Source of the DNA: Diospyros lotus
Lineage: Eukaryota > Streptophyta > Magnoliopsida > Ericales > Ebenaceae
NCBI RefSeq assembly: GCF_014633365.1
Contig: NC_068352.1
Location: 4,208,393-4,272,392, forward strand
DNA length: 64,000 bases
Reading direction: 5' to 3'
The notes under the pieces were generated by a model. The model searched no databases, had not been told where the DNA came from, and saw only the letters and a program-made list of their open reading frames with translations. The position numbers and the translations under genes were made by a program. Below, in pieces: positions 11,080-22,728 of this stretch; position 1 is the first letter of the stretch; each line of letters opens with the position of its first letter.

Positions 11080-11860
11080 AAGATATGTATTGTCGATGTT
11101 CGGAATTGGTCGATGGTGATTCGTTGGCCTGCATTGGTTTGGTAGATCCGAGAGGGAGATAATGAGGTGTCTGATCTGATTTACTGAGCTGCTGGCCTGT
11201 CCTTGCAAGATACTCCGAAACTCAAGTCAGTGAGCTAGTAAGCAAGTGTATCAAGTGTTCGTAAGTTGGTAGAAAAGAATACATATCCTGACCCTAAAAA
11301 GTGCTGGTCGATATATACATGAGAATAAGCCCTCCTGCATGCGCTGTACGTATGCAGGTGATGGGATAGAATAGCCGGCGGGGACATCCCTGCAGTAGCA
11401 AGGTGTCGATGAGACCTTCATTAATGTGGATGAGATTCGTCATTAATAAGGATGTGATTCTTCATTAATGAGGATGGGATCTGAGGTGAATGTCCGAAAA
11501 CCTAGGTACGGCTGTAATGATGTTGTTGTGAAAGGGCCAGGATGGAACTGGCATGGGCCGAGAAAGTGGGCCTGAATAGTCCAACTGGGCGGCCTCTGGC
11601 CTAATGATATACTGTGGCTTACGCCCTTTCTGTTACGCGAGCTGATCGGCTGAGCCAACAGACCACAAGGATCGCTGGGAGCTAACTCGAAACGCAGTTG
11701 GGAGCTCGCTCGAATACGTTGACAAGTTAGAGGCATTACTAGAAGCTCGCTTGGTCTTACTGTATAACTCTGGGCTCCAGCAACGCGTGAGCTCGCTTTG
11801 ATGGGCTTAGCTCAAGGTTTCCTGGATCTCAAGTGGTTGAGCCAACTCACCGAATTAAGT
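11080..11860. other. Higher-GC repeat-like stretch, no gene
   Basis: Base composition differs from the flanks and many short gctcgct, gggcc and gagct words occur, as in LTR or other retroelement debris. No termini, primer site or coding domain were found. The open frame at 11443-11736 is not recognisable. Confidence 0.4.
11416..11481 (+). repeat. 22-bp tandem repeat, three copies
   Basis: Three consecutive 22-bp units at 11416-11437, 11438-11459 and 11460-11481 share the core tcattaat..ggatg.gat with a few substitutions each. Confidence 0.85.
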
Positions 11861-11967
11861 CCAGTCTACATAGAGTAGAGTGGGAAATATTCGTAACATG
11901 TATATCTTGGTCCCTACATGTAAGAAAAAAATGATGCTTGTATCCTCTAATCCATTTCAAAGAATTT

Positions 11968-12100
11968 AACAAACAGCTTGATAAAAATCTTAGAATATTT
12001 CTCAATTTTATTTTGATCATTCTATATCTTGATCTAAAAATCATTTCAGATTTATTTTGATACTCTTTTATCTTGTTTATTTTAATAAATGCTAGTAAGT
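11968..12100 (-). mobile_element. Arm fragment of the 1-6115 foldback family
   Basis: The order tttaacaaaca, gataaaaat, tagaat.tttctca, ttttgat, attctatatcttga, cttttatctt and tattttaa matches the minus strand of 5590-5735 across its length. Only one arm is present, so this is a truncated relative. Confidence 0.65.
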
Positions 12101-12221
12101 GTTTGTTTGAATGCCGGAATGAATTTAAATTTTGAGGGCTTAATTTGTGGAAGAGGTGACTGCTTAATATTGGTGCGCCATGGATTGATTAAAATAGACA
12201 TCGATGGTGTATGTATTATGC

Positions 12222-12440
12222 TCAATTCCACAAGAAATTAAATTATTTATCCAAACTCTCTCAATTCCACAAGAAATCAATTATTTATCCAAACTCACAC
12301 TTCCAATTGACTTGACTAGTAGTTAATTACACGAACCTAATTAATCCCCACCAATCTTTCTCCAAACTGGCTCAATTATTTCACAAGAAATCAATTATTT
12401 GTCCAAACTCGCTCCATTCCACAAGAAATTAAATTCTTTC
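12222..12440 (+). repeat. About 40-bp repeats in the UGT upstream region
   Basis: Four imperfect copies begin near 12222, 12262, 12372 and 12412, each with caatt.cacaagaaat.aa followed by an AT stretch and ccaaactc. The first two are directly tandem. They lie 120-340 bp before the UGT start codon. Confidence 0.75.
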
Positions 12441-12530
12441 TATATGTATTGTGATAATATTTTTGGCACCACAACTTTTTTTCTTCTTTTCACATACATA
12501 GCTGAGGGGACAGAGTCAGACAGACAAACG

Positions 12531-12563
12531 CAGAGAGTGAGAGAGAGAGAGTGAGTGAGAGAG
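12531..12563 (+). repeat. GA-rich leader of the UGT gene
   Basis: A gaga/gtga tract runs up to the start codon. It puts an in-frame GTG at 12555, but the ATG at 12564 is the expected plant start. Confidence 0.7.
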
Positions 12564-14152
12564 ATGAGTTCAAGGGTAGTTTCTGATAAGCCTCATGCAG
12601 TCTGTATACCATTCCCGCACCAAAGTCACATGAAAGCATCCCTGAAACTAGCAAAGCTGCTTCACCACAAGGGCTTCCACATAACATTTGTTAACACAGA
12701 GTTCAACCACAAACAGTTTCTCAAATCAAGAGGACCTGATTTTTTAGATGGCTTGCCCGACTTCCAATTCCAAACCATCCCAGATGGCCTCCCACCATCA
12801 GATTCCGATGTCAGTCACTGTCAAGACGGCGTTTCTCTTTGTCAGTCCCTTAGATCGGGCAATTTCTTGGTTCCCTTTCGGAGCCTCCTCGCCAAACTCA
12901 ATGACTCTGCATCTTCAAACATCCCTCCAGTGACTTGCGTTGTTTCAGATGGTTTCTTCAGTACATTCACCATCACCGCTGCTGAAGATCTTGGAATCCC
13001 TGTCATACTATTCTGGACGGTCTCTGCTTGTGGTTTCATGGGCTTTTATCACTACCGCGCTCTCCTGGAGAAAGGTCTTGCACCGCTCAAAGGTATATAT
13101 ATTTATGTTAGTTTTGCTATAGAAGATTATAAAACATATCTTCAGATTGTGATGGGAAAATTAATGCGCATGTTTTATATAATAAGCTATATATTTTTGA
13201 TATTATTGCAGACGAAAGCGATCTAACGAATGGGTACTTGGACACCTCTATAGATTGGATTCAGGGGATGAAATATATTCGTCTGAAGGATCTCCCGACC
13301 CTTTGCCGAATTACAGATGCAAATGATCCAGCGTTTAACTTAGCCATGGAAGCAGCAGAGGGATCTTCTAAAGCTTTAGCTAATGTTATTCATACTTTTG
13401 ATGCGTTAGAGCAAGATGTTTTGGATGCACTCTCATCTATGTTTCCCCATGTTTACACTATTGGGCCCCTTCAGTTACTTCTGAATAATAGTATATCAGA
13501 AGAAAGTCAGTTGAAATCTATCGGATACAGTTTATGGAAAGAAGAACCCGAGTGTCTTCAATGGCTCGACTCCAAGGAACCCGAATCCGTGATTTATGTG
13601 AACTTTGGAAGCATAGTGGTCATGACACCTCGACAATTGGTAGAGTTTAGCTGGGGACTCGCTAATAGTAGACATAGCTTCCTATGGATAATAAGGCCTG
13701 ATCTGGTTGCCGGCGATAATGCATTAATTCTGCCGCCTGAATTTGTGGCAGAAACTAAAGAAAGAGGTCTACTAGCAAGCTGGTGTCCACAAGAGCAAGT
13801 ACTCAACCACCCCTCAGTTGGAGGGTTTTTAACACACAGTGGGTGGAATTCGATTCTCGAGAGTTTGTCAGCTGGAGTGCCAATGATTTGTTGGCCGGTT
13901 TTGGCAGATCAGCAGACAAATTGTAGATACGCTAACAAACACTGGGGGATTGGCATGGAGATTGATAATGATGTTAAGAGAGATGAAGTGGAGAGATTGA
14001 TAAGAGAGATAATGGGTGGAGAACAGGGTATGAAAATGAAGATGAAAGCTAGGGAGTGGAAGAAAATGGCAGAAGAGGCCACCGGTCCAGATGGGTCATC
14101 CTCCATGAACTTGGACAAATTGGTGAAGCAACTATCCGTATCAAAAGTCTAG
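12564..14152 (+). CDS. UDP-glycosyltransferase, UGT85 type
   Basis: Two exons, 12564-13092 and 13212-14152, join in frame (K, then a split GAC codon) across a 119-bp GT-AG intron and encode 489 residues, the family's normal length. UGT85 enzymes move glucose or another sugar from a UDP-sugar to small acceptors such as terpenoids, phenolics or cyanohydrins in the cytosol. The N-terminal acceptor domain has the catalytic His at 22 and a candidate partner Asp at 129 (VVSDG). The C-terminal donor domain has the 44-residue PSPG box at 367-410, starting WCPQ and ending DQ, with the HSGWNS form of the usual HCGWNS and Glu393. The motif around the catalytic His reads HQSH where most relatives have AQGH, so Gly is replaced by Ser beside it. 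The intron position and the text after it (DESDLTNGYLD) are typical of UGT85. The acceptor cannot be predicted. Confidence 0.93.
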
Positions 14153-15780
14153 AATTTTCAGTCCAATTTTATTTGGGGTGTGGGTAGATTTGGGAATCTG
14201 ATTCAAGAATATTGGCTATTGACCCTTTATGTTAAGCTAGTATTATTATTTTTATTACAAATCAATTTTACTTCTAGTGTCTAATTCAAAAAACGGGGCT
14301 TTACATTCCCATTGCACTGTAAAGAAAATTCCTTGTAAAATTCACAAACCACGTATATTAGATTAGAAGAGAAATACAAAAAACAATAAGTTAAAAAACC
14401 AAATGAGAGATTGAAAGAACAAAAGCAAAAGAATTCCTTGTTGTCGCTGGCGATGGAAGGGTTGAAGGTGGGCTTCAAGGCTCAGATTGATCGGTCCAAG
14501 ACCCACTAAGGTAAAGCTAAGAATCGGTCCTAAGAAAAATCCAAAACCAGCCCTCAGATCGAACCTAATTCTGCCCAAATCGAAAAAAAATACCCCAACC
14601 TAAGAATTAACACCAGCAGTCACTCGATTTTCTTCCCTTCGACCATCTATCTTTCTTTTTTCTCTCGTCCGTTTTTTTAAAAAACCACCTCCATAAACAT
14701 AATATATGTAGATAACCATCGAGGCATATCAATGATGAGGATAAGTTCCCTAGGCATCTGGAAAGGATGAGATGAGGGTGAGGAAAAAAGGTAAAAAACA
14801 AATCTAGTTTGAATAGCAACAACCAAGTCTCCAACAACTTCAAAAATGGGCTTACAAAGATGAGTGATGGGCTAATAGGCTAGACATATGTAAAGAGAAT
14901 AATGGGCTTTCTAATGGGCTTCAGATAGGGCAGCTAGCAAAATAGGTTGTGCTTGGTTTTTGTTTTGAGTAACTAGGCCAAGCCCGCTTCCCTTAAAAAA
15001 TAAAATAAACTTACTTAAGCCATCTTCTTATCGGGCTTCCTATAAATAGGTTTGGAAATTTAAATCTATCAATCCTGAACCGAACCCTATGATAATTTTA
15101 TACTTATCAGATCTTACCATTATCGCTTTGGACTTATTAGGTATCACATCCCAACAAATCTCCACCATAATACGTAACAAGGCTTGCACACAAGCAAACA
15201 ATACATTAGTTGATAAAAGTATCAAACAAATTGAAATGTTCACTTACATTTACTAATATTTAGAAGTGTAAGACACTTTTTAAACTTGGCTAATGTGAGA
15301 ACCTTAGTTCCCATATCTGAAGGGTTACACTTAGATAATATCTTCTCAAGCCTAATAATACCTCACTACAAAAATAAGGGTCCTTTAGTGTGAACCTAAT
15401 TTGAATCCGTTAAGCTCTATACCTAACAAATGGATCACGTATAAACGCGCTAAGAACTCAATTCTTTTAAAACATTAATTACATTATACATTAATACCCC
15501 CCATTAAGTAGCTCTTTAACTGTACGTAGATTTTTTAAGATCAAATGGTCAGCCTATTGTCATATAATTAAGAGGTCGTTTGGGTAAACATTGCGGTAGC
15601 CACCCATATAATATACCCACTTCCTCAATCAAAGCGATGCGAATAAAATTGTTTGGTTGGGATAAATAGTGTATGTAGAGCAAATCAGCAACGCGCGAAA
15701 GAGTTTAGAAGCTCGTTAGTGGACGCTGCTGCTAAGAACAGCCTTCTTCTCCTATCGTCGTATATATGCTTTTAAAAGAC
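14153..15780. other. Intergenic DNA downstream of the UGT, no gene
   Basis: The first about 130 bp is probably the UGT 3' untranslated region. The rest is AT-rich with no recognised coding sequence on either strand. Confidence 0.55.
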
Positions 15781-15783
15781 TAA

Positions 15784-16593
15784 GAGGTTGTTTGGCTTAT
15801 CGTTTTTTAGTAGAGTTTTTAAGTGGGGTAGTTGTTAGTATAAAAGTTGTATAATATTTAAATTGATAATGTATTTAAAAAAATATGCTTTTAAGCTGTT
15901 AGTTAATAGTTATGTGTTTGGTTTGTAAAAGCTGATAAGTTGTTAAAATTTGACGAAAAGATTAAAATAGACATGATATTAAATAATATAAATAAAATTT
16001 ATAAAAAAATATTTTTTTATAAAAAATATAAATTAATTTCTAACTGTTAGATAAATTATACATATATATAATATATATACACTCACCAGTTACAGTATAT
16101 ATGTATATATAGTATATAAATTTTCCTGTATTTCTAAATTAATTTCTAATTATTAGATAAATTATTCATATAAATTTATGAATATATATTATACAATATA
16201 TATGTATATATAATATATATACACTCACCAGTTGTAGTCGATTGGGGAGGAGGAGGCGGCAGCGATGGAGGGTCGATGGCGCTAGGCGACTGCGAGCAAC
16301 AGATCAACGAGGCGACAACGGGCGACGGATCTAAGTAGAAGAGAGGGAACTTGAAGAAGATGATGGGAGAAGAGAGTTTCTGAGGGTAGAATGGTAATTT
16401 TTTCGCTCAACTTGACAGCTTTTTTTGCCAAAGCTGGGGGTACCAACTTCTCCAAAACGCTGTTATAACAGCGTTTCAGTCATATAGCGTTTAAGCAATT
16501 ATTCAAGTCAAATGTTTAACTGTCAAAAGTTACATAACTTATACACTGCTTATATAGCTTATAAGCGCTCAAATCGCTCAGCCAAACGGCCTC
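15784..16593 (-). mobile_element. Harbinger/Tourist-like non-autonomous element, copy A
   Basis: Ends are GAGGTTGTTTGGC and GCCAAACGGCCTC, imperfect inverted repeats of the Tourist type, and both flanks carry TAA (15781-15783 and 16594-16596), the usual PIF/Harbinger target. The interior is AT-rich except for a GC-rich block at about 16235-16330. Its AT-rich body is the inverted match of copies B and C at 27340 and 26455. There is no transposase. Confidence 0.8.
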
Positions 16594-16596
16594 TAA

Positions 16597-16978
16597 ACCG
16601 GACCAAGCTCTCATTTTAGTTAATTACAAAAAAAAAACCCTCTCTTTTCTCTTTTCTCTTTTCTCTTTTCTCTTTTGCTATATAGAATGGCTAGCAGCCC
16701 TTGCCAGCTCTTTCGCGCGTGGTCTCCCTTAATTAGTCTCTCAAGGCTGAGAGGCTTAATTTCCTCTCATATATACTCTTCCATTCCATGGCTGAAGGAA
16801 GGTCTCAAGGCTCACACAATGGAAGGTTTCTCTCTATCTTTTAGTCTCACCATCTCTCCTCCAGTATCTCAGTTAATGGTGAGTTTCCATCACCGGAGGT
16901 CTCTTTGTGTCTCTCTTATTGGTTCTGGTTATTAATTCAAAAAGCCACCGTCATTTGCTTTCTTAGGTAAGCTTCAAT

Positions 16979-17010
<32 letters not shown>

Positions 17011-17179
17011 CACACATATATTATTCTCTCCCCCTCTCTTAACTCATTGCTTGCTATGTCTCTCTCTGTCAGACCTATTTCTCTTTTAGTTTCTTAAAAT
17101 TTTTGAAATTTTCACGTTATAGTGTTGATTTCTAAGTTTTTTTTTTTTTTTTTTTAATTTCTATGCTTATTTGAGTTTC
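16597..17179. repeat. Simple-repeat-rich stretch: (CTCTTTT)n and (CA)n
   Basis: About five CTCTTTT-type heptamers at 16640-16677 and a CA tract at about 16979-17002, plus a T run near 17140. An open frame between them (about 16687-16935) starts with an ATG just after the heptamer tract but has no recognisable protein content, so I do not call it a gene. Confidence 0.6.
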
Positions 17180-18327
17180 TGCAAAAAAAAGTATCATCAC
17201 GTCTTAAGCTTAAGCTTTTACTGTAAGCAATATTGGGAGAATACACACATGCAATATTAATAAGCGGAAGTAATCAGAGTACAGACACTTATTTTGAGCC
17301 ATATAATCTAAGATTTTGCATGATCCAGTATTCGTATCATCACGTCTTGAATTGATCACAAACATATGCACGACCCTCACACTATTTATGAATGGTGAGA
17401 GATGGAATAGGGTTTACTGCCTACACTATGTGTTACAGAAAGCTAGCAACATGATGGAAGTCATAGGTATATAATAGATAGACAGGGATCCTAATCCTGA
17501 TAATCATGGCAGTTATGCACACCCTATGTGGTATTACACTTCATGAATAACTTCTTATAAGTTATTACTCTAGTTAGGTCCACAATTGTCCCAATGAACT
17601 ACATCTTAAAGGCAAAACTGTATGTGCACAAAATAAACATGCCTTTTTACAATAAAGGCAAAAGTTAACAGAAAATAAGAAAGCAAGCAAAATGAGCTAA
17701 TTAATCTCACGTGTTCTACAAAACACCTTTATAAGAGCTCTTTCTCTATGAGATTTACATGATCAGATCTGTTCTTATATGCTCAATATTGACTTTCTTA
17801 CATATATCTGAATAGCAAAATGCTTTATGTCAATGTGCTTGCATTGGCCGCCATTACATAGTATAAAAATGCAACCCAATTATCACAATGAATCCTTGAT
17901 TAATAGCTTGGACACTAAAACACAAACCCAAAGCTCTGTGATAAACCCTTAACTATATATATAGCTTGTGAAGTGGCTTCAATGCTTATAGTTCTTGATA
18001 TTCTTTATAAGTACCTTATAACCTTCAGATAGAGACCATCATTTATCTATAAAATTTTCTAGAACTCTTCCAATGTAGGTTTTATGAGATAATCATAATG
18101 TCTTTTTTCAGACGTCTCTACAAATCTTCTATGTTTAACAACAAAAAAGATTCCACTAAATTCTTCATTTCAAGGTTTCATTAAGAAAATATTCTAACTT
18201 TATGTAGCAAATTCAAGTCATTGAATGCAAATGAAATACACCCACATGTAAGTGCTCCCACTGGCCTTAAGGTATGTACAAGCATTCACAACATTCACTA
18301 TTAAACCATATGAAGTCATGAACCTTG
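17180..18327 (-). mobile_element. Decayed Copia-like remnant (minus strand), left part
   Basis: On the minus strand, about 17950-18010 contains a decayed text resembling the Copia RNase H region (around the ..IAIEATSQAI.. motif), and 17790-17900 resembles adjoining pol sequence as commonly found antisense in plant genomes. The frame is full of stops. The CACTA element at 18328 interrupts it and similar sequence resumes after 21403. LTRs could not be delimited. Confidence 0.35.
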
Positions 18328-21300
18328 CACTACAAGAAAAACGGGATTTAGCGACGGATTTTTAGTGACGGACATTTCCGTCGCTATTTTGCGACGGCAT
18401 AGAGACGGAATTGTGATGGATTAAATTTTTTTTTTTTTTTTGAGAATTAGCAACGGATTTTAGCAACGGAAAAAAATTTCGTCTCTAAAAAAATAAAAAA
18501 ATATATTTTTTTAATGACGAAAAAAATAATCCGTCGCAAATTTTAGCAACGGAAATAATTTTCCGTCACTAAATTTTAATTATAATAAAAAAAACAAACA
18601 AAAAAATTATATAGTGACAGAATTTATTTCTGTCATTAATTTTAGCGACGGAAAATAAATTCCGTCGCAAAATTTAAAAATAAAAAATTAATTTTAATAT
18701 TAATTTAAATAATTAAAATAAAATTTTAAATTTAAATTTTATAATAAAAAATTTAAAATTAAAATTAATTTAAATAAAAAAAATTAAAGTTAGCAACGGA
18801 TCGTCCAAATCCGTCGCTTTAATTTTTAATTTTTTTATTTAATTAATTTATAAATATTTAAATTTTATAAAAAATTAAATATACATTTAAACAAATTAAT
18901 AAAAAAATAATTTATAAAATTTAAATAAATATATTAATATTAAAAATCATAATATTGCTAAATTCTAACTATATCAATTAATATATTTCATGTGTATAAA
19001 ATAAAAAATATATTAAATGTATAATAATTAATTATTTGTAATATTTATTAAATATGTACAAAATATAAACAAACACTACATTTGAAAAATAAATAAAAAG
19101 TTTAAAAATCATAATATTATTGAAATTTTCTTTATTTTAAATTTTAGAAATCATAAAAATAAAACAATATTGAGGGATTACATTATATAAGAAGGTGTCT
19201 AGGAGTTATTTGTCAATATCTTTTTCTTTATAAATAGGAGAATTTTTTGCTAAACTAAAAAGTTTAAAACCATAATATATGGATGACATTGTGTCTTATA
19301 CTTATAACAATATCATATGTCACTATCTAATATATAGACATTGTAACACAATTAAATATACAATTAAGTCATTCATAATAAACAACTAGGGAAGTGAAAT
19401 GTTTTGATTAGGATAACAGAGTATCAAGATAAGTCTGGAATAATTTTCAGACGAAGATATGGAATGGTTTTCTCTCTTAATAATTATATTATAAAAAAAT
19501 TATAGGGGTTAATTTTTATTTTTAAACTTTAAGTGTTATGTATAAAACATTAATGTTGAACAAGAAAAAAATAAATATATCTCTTTATTATTTTTACTCT
19601 TTAATTTTGTATCTAAGTTATAGATGAAATTCAGCAATTTGAAATTCGTTTAGTATAATTTTTATTTATAGAAAAAAATTAATTTTTTAAGATAACAAAT
19701 TATTAATAAATAATTCAATATATAAAATTAATTTATTATAATTATTCAATTTATAATATAATTAAATTTTTAGATAATTACAATAAGATTTTATTTAAAT
19801 TATTTAATAATAAAATTTTATTTAAATTACATTATTTTTATCAATTAAATAATTATTTTTATTATTTTTATAAATTATATTATTTTTTATTTAATTAATA
19901 AATATTAAAAAAAATCCAAGAGGTGGGAAACTCCCCGCCTCTTTCTTAACCAAATCCCCCTTCCCCCTCCCTTCCCCCCAAAAAACCCTAAATCCCCCCT
20001 CCCCCAAATCTCTAACCCTCTCTGTCTCTCATCTCGCCCTCGCCCTCGCCCCCACTTTTGCTCACTGCCTCGCCTTCCCCCCGCTCTCGCTCGCGGCCTC
20101 GCCATCGCTCTCTCGCTCTCACTCTCAGTCGCTGCTTTGCCCTCGCTCGACCTCGCCTCTCGCTCGCTGTCTCGCCATCATTCTCGCTCTCCCTCGCTGC
20201 TTCGCCCTCGCTCGATCTCGGCTTTCGCTCGCAGCCTCGCCCTCGCCCTCGCCATCGCTGTTTCGCCATCACTCTCTCGCTTTCGCTCTCGGTTGCTCTT
20301 TGCCCTCGCTCGATCTCGCCTCTCGCTCGCGGCCTCGCCTTCGCTCTCGCTTGCTGCATCGCCCTCGTCTCTCATTGCTCGCCCTCGTCTTTCGCCCTCG
20401 CTCTCTCACTCTCGCTTGCTACATCGCCCTCGCCTCTCTCTCGCCCTCACTCGCGGCTCACTCTCGCTCGCTGCCCCTTGCCCTAGCCCGCATCTCTCGC
20501 TTGCAGCCCCTCGCCCTCGCCCTCACCTAGGTTAATTTTTTATTTTTTATTTTTTAGATATTTATTTTACTTTTTATTTTTAAAATTTGTTTGATGTTTA
20601 TTTTTATTTTTTAGATATTTATTTTTTAATTTTTTATTTATTTGATGTTTATTTTTTAGATATTTATTTTACTTTTAATTTTTTATTTATTTTTTTCTGT
20701 TCATATATTTTGTATGCTTTTTTTTTAATTTTTTATTTATTTGATGTTTTTTTTTTAGATACTTATTTTACTTTTTATTTTTTAGATATTTTTTGCTGTT
20801 CATATATTTTGTATGCTTTTTTTTTTGTGTTATTTTATTTATTTAAATATTTTATTTATTTTCAGTCAATTATTAGAAATGTTTGTTAATATTTTAATTT
20901 TAGTCTGTTTTTTATTATATTTAAATTTTAAATATTTATGTATTAATTAATTATCTTCTTTTTTTAATAATTTTATGTTTATTATTTATTTTTTAATTAT
21001 TATTATTTTTATTTATAAATATGCTTTAGTGACGGAATATATTCCGTCGCTAACATTTTTTTAATTTTATATTTTAAAAATAAAAAATATATTTTATAAA
21101 TTTTATTTTAAAAATAGCGACGGAATATTTCTTCGTTAAAATAAATTTTAATTTTTTTAATAATTATTTTAAAAAAATAGCGACGAAAATTTTCGTCGTT
21201 AAATTTAAAAAAAAAAACATTTAGCGACGGAAAATTTTTCGTCGCTAAGTTGGCGACGGATTCGTCGCAAAAAAAATATTGCGACAATTGTTTCAGCGAC

Positions 21301-21403
21301 GGAATAAAACCGTCGCTAATCCATCGTTAAATTGATTTAGCGACAGATTTTTGAATTTAACGACGAAAATATTCCATCGCTAAAATTCAAAATTCTTGTA
21401 GTG
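18328..21403. mobile_element. Non-autonomous CACTA (En/Spm) transposon
   Basis: It begins CACTACAAGAAAAA and ends TTCTTGTAGTG, the classic CACTA terminal inverted repeat, and is flanked by a 3-bp duplication TTG (18325-18327 and 21404-21406). Both subterminal regions (18350-18800 and 21030-21385) are packed with direct and inverted copies of a GCGACGGA-type motif, the expected transposase-binding repeats. Length is 3076 bp. No transposase exons are visible; the interior holds AT-rich DNA and a CT/GC-rich block. Movement would need an active relative elsewhere. Confidence 0.93.
20010..20530 (+). repeat. CTCGC-rich low-complexity block inside the CACTA element
   Basis: About 500 bp built from irregular copies of ctcgccctcgct and tcgctctcgctc words. 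It generates long open frames on both strands (Ser/Leu/Arg-rich on plus, Arg/Glu-rich on minus) that are by-products of the repeat and not genes. Confidence 0.85.
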
Positions 21404-21406
21404 TTG

Positions 21407-22076
21407 AATACTGCTAATGGAAAACTTACTTTAATATCTTTATAGGGATGTCCTTACCTTACAAATTAAATGATTATCTTTATTAGAACAACATTTTGGA
21501 TTCCTTTACGTATACTTCCTTAAGATCCCAATTTAAAGGGTTGTTTTTATATTTACTTGATGTAGCTCTATATATGTGAGTCACTATTGACATGAAAATT
21601 CTAAACAAGTCATTTTTAGAGACTGAAAAGAAGGTTCTGATTTCAAGTCTGGTCCTTATGTTAGTTAATGTTATCAATTGAGTCCCTTATGGTCTTATAG
21701 GTTTTATGGCCAAAGGCCATGACTCCCTTGAGTGACACTTTGATTTTCCAAACTTGAATCTACCTATCATACCAAATATTTAGAAGTTTATGTAATCATG
21801 GCTTATATGAAAACTAGATGGGATTATATATCCCAATGTCCAACATCAAAGTTAGACGCTTTTAGGCATACAAAGAGATTATCAAAAATAGATAAATTTA
21901 TTACCTTAAAAGATCTCTTTTTATACTATAGCTTTAACTATATATATTTGTAAACTTATACTTTAGACTATATATATGTTGACTTGTTCTTATGTGGCAG
22001 TTCTTAAATTGATTAATAATTCATCTTTATTCACAAGAATCAAATTTAAATCTCATAATTCCCCTCACTTAAGTCA
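21407..22076 (-). mobile_element. Possible continuation of the Copia-like remnant
   Basis: Sequence of the same style as 17180-18327 continues after the CACTA insertion, without LTR ends or intact frames. The assignment rests on continuity across the insertion rather than on a clear domain. Confidence 0.25.
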
Positions 22077-22081
22077 TTAAT

Positions 22082-22723
22082 TATAACATCATGTATCGAA
22101 CGATAGGAAAAATCGGAATAACTTACTCTGATGGGCTTACGCGAACTTTCCAGAAGGTCACCCATCATTGAGCTTCCCCAATTTAATCACGCTTAACTCG
22201 GGAGTTTTTTGCCTACATTCAGTCCAAAAAATATCCAGGTGGTGTTATTTCATTTCTTACTTATTCTCGATATATACTACCCTTCTCTGGACTCTTGGGG
22301 TATTACATTCTCCCCTCTTAAGCACATGACGTCCTCGTCATGCAACTTTACAACTAGTCCCAGATTTTTTTCCCTTTGGAGACTATCATCCTAGAACGTT
22401 GCAAGAAGTCGCTTCTTGTACAGGTCCTCGAGCCCCGACGCCACTCCTTGCTCTCATCGGACCGCCTTCACGAAGAGGGTCGGCTCTGATGCCACATGTA
22501 ACATCCCACATCGAGCGATAAGAAGGACCAGAATAACTTACCTAGATGGGCCTACGGGAACTTTCCAAGAGGTCACCCATCCTTGAGCTTTCTCAGCTCA
22601 AGCACGCTTAATTCAGGAGTTATTTGCCTACATTCAGCCTCAAAAGTATCCAACCAGTGTTATTTTCTTCCTTACTTACCCTTGATATATACTACCCTTC
22701 TATGGATTGTTTGAGATATTACA
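22082..22723 (-). mobile_element. Cassandra-type TRIM retrotransposon with 5S rRNA-like LTRs
   Basis: Two LTRs of about 226 bp (22082-22307 and 22497-22723) flank a 189-bp non-coding centre. On the minus strand the 5' LTR is 22723-22497, followed after 2 nt by TGGCATCAGAGCC (22494-22482), a primer site for initiator tRNA-Met. The 3' LTR is preceded by a purine tract (aagaggggagaa) ending at 22308. A 5-bp duplication TTAAT lies at 22077-22081 and 22724-22728. Each LTR carries on the minus strand the 5S rRNA internal promoter words: an A-box-like ttaagcgtg and, some 30 bp on, the C-box gatgggtgacc. These are the defining traits of Cassandra, a miniature non-coding retroelement that depends on others for its proteins. 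The left LTR is more diverged at its start (tataacatc for tgtaacatc). Confidence 0.93.
22482..22494 (-). promoter_or_regulatory. Primer binding site of the Cassandra element
   Basis: Reads TGGCATCAGAGCC on the minus strand, one mismatch from the complement of the plant initiator tRNA-Met 3' end (TGGTATCAGAGCC), two bases inside the 5' LTR. Confidence 0.85.
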
Positions 22724-22728
22724 TTAAT

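Noticed and set aside
16675..16935. Small gene after the CTCTTTT repeats
   Set aside because: No recognisable domain, no clear continuation exon, and the frame begins in simple-sequence DNA. It could be a leader of a lost gene, but I cannot support it.
20058..20535. Several open frames of up to 142 codons in different frames
   Set aside because: They all arise from the CTCGC repeat block of the CACTA element; Ser/Leu/Arg or Arg/Glu runs and no domain.
22090..22723. 5S rRNA gene or pseudogene
   Set aside because: The 5S-like words are inside paired LTRs with primer site and target duplication, so they belong to a Cassandra element.
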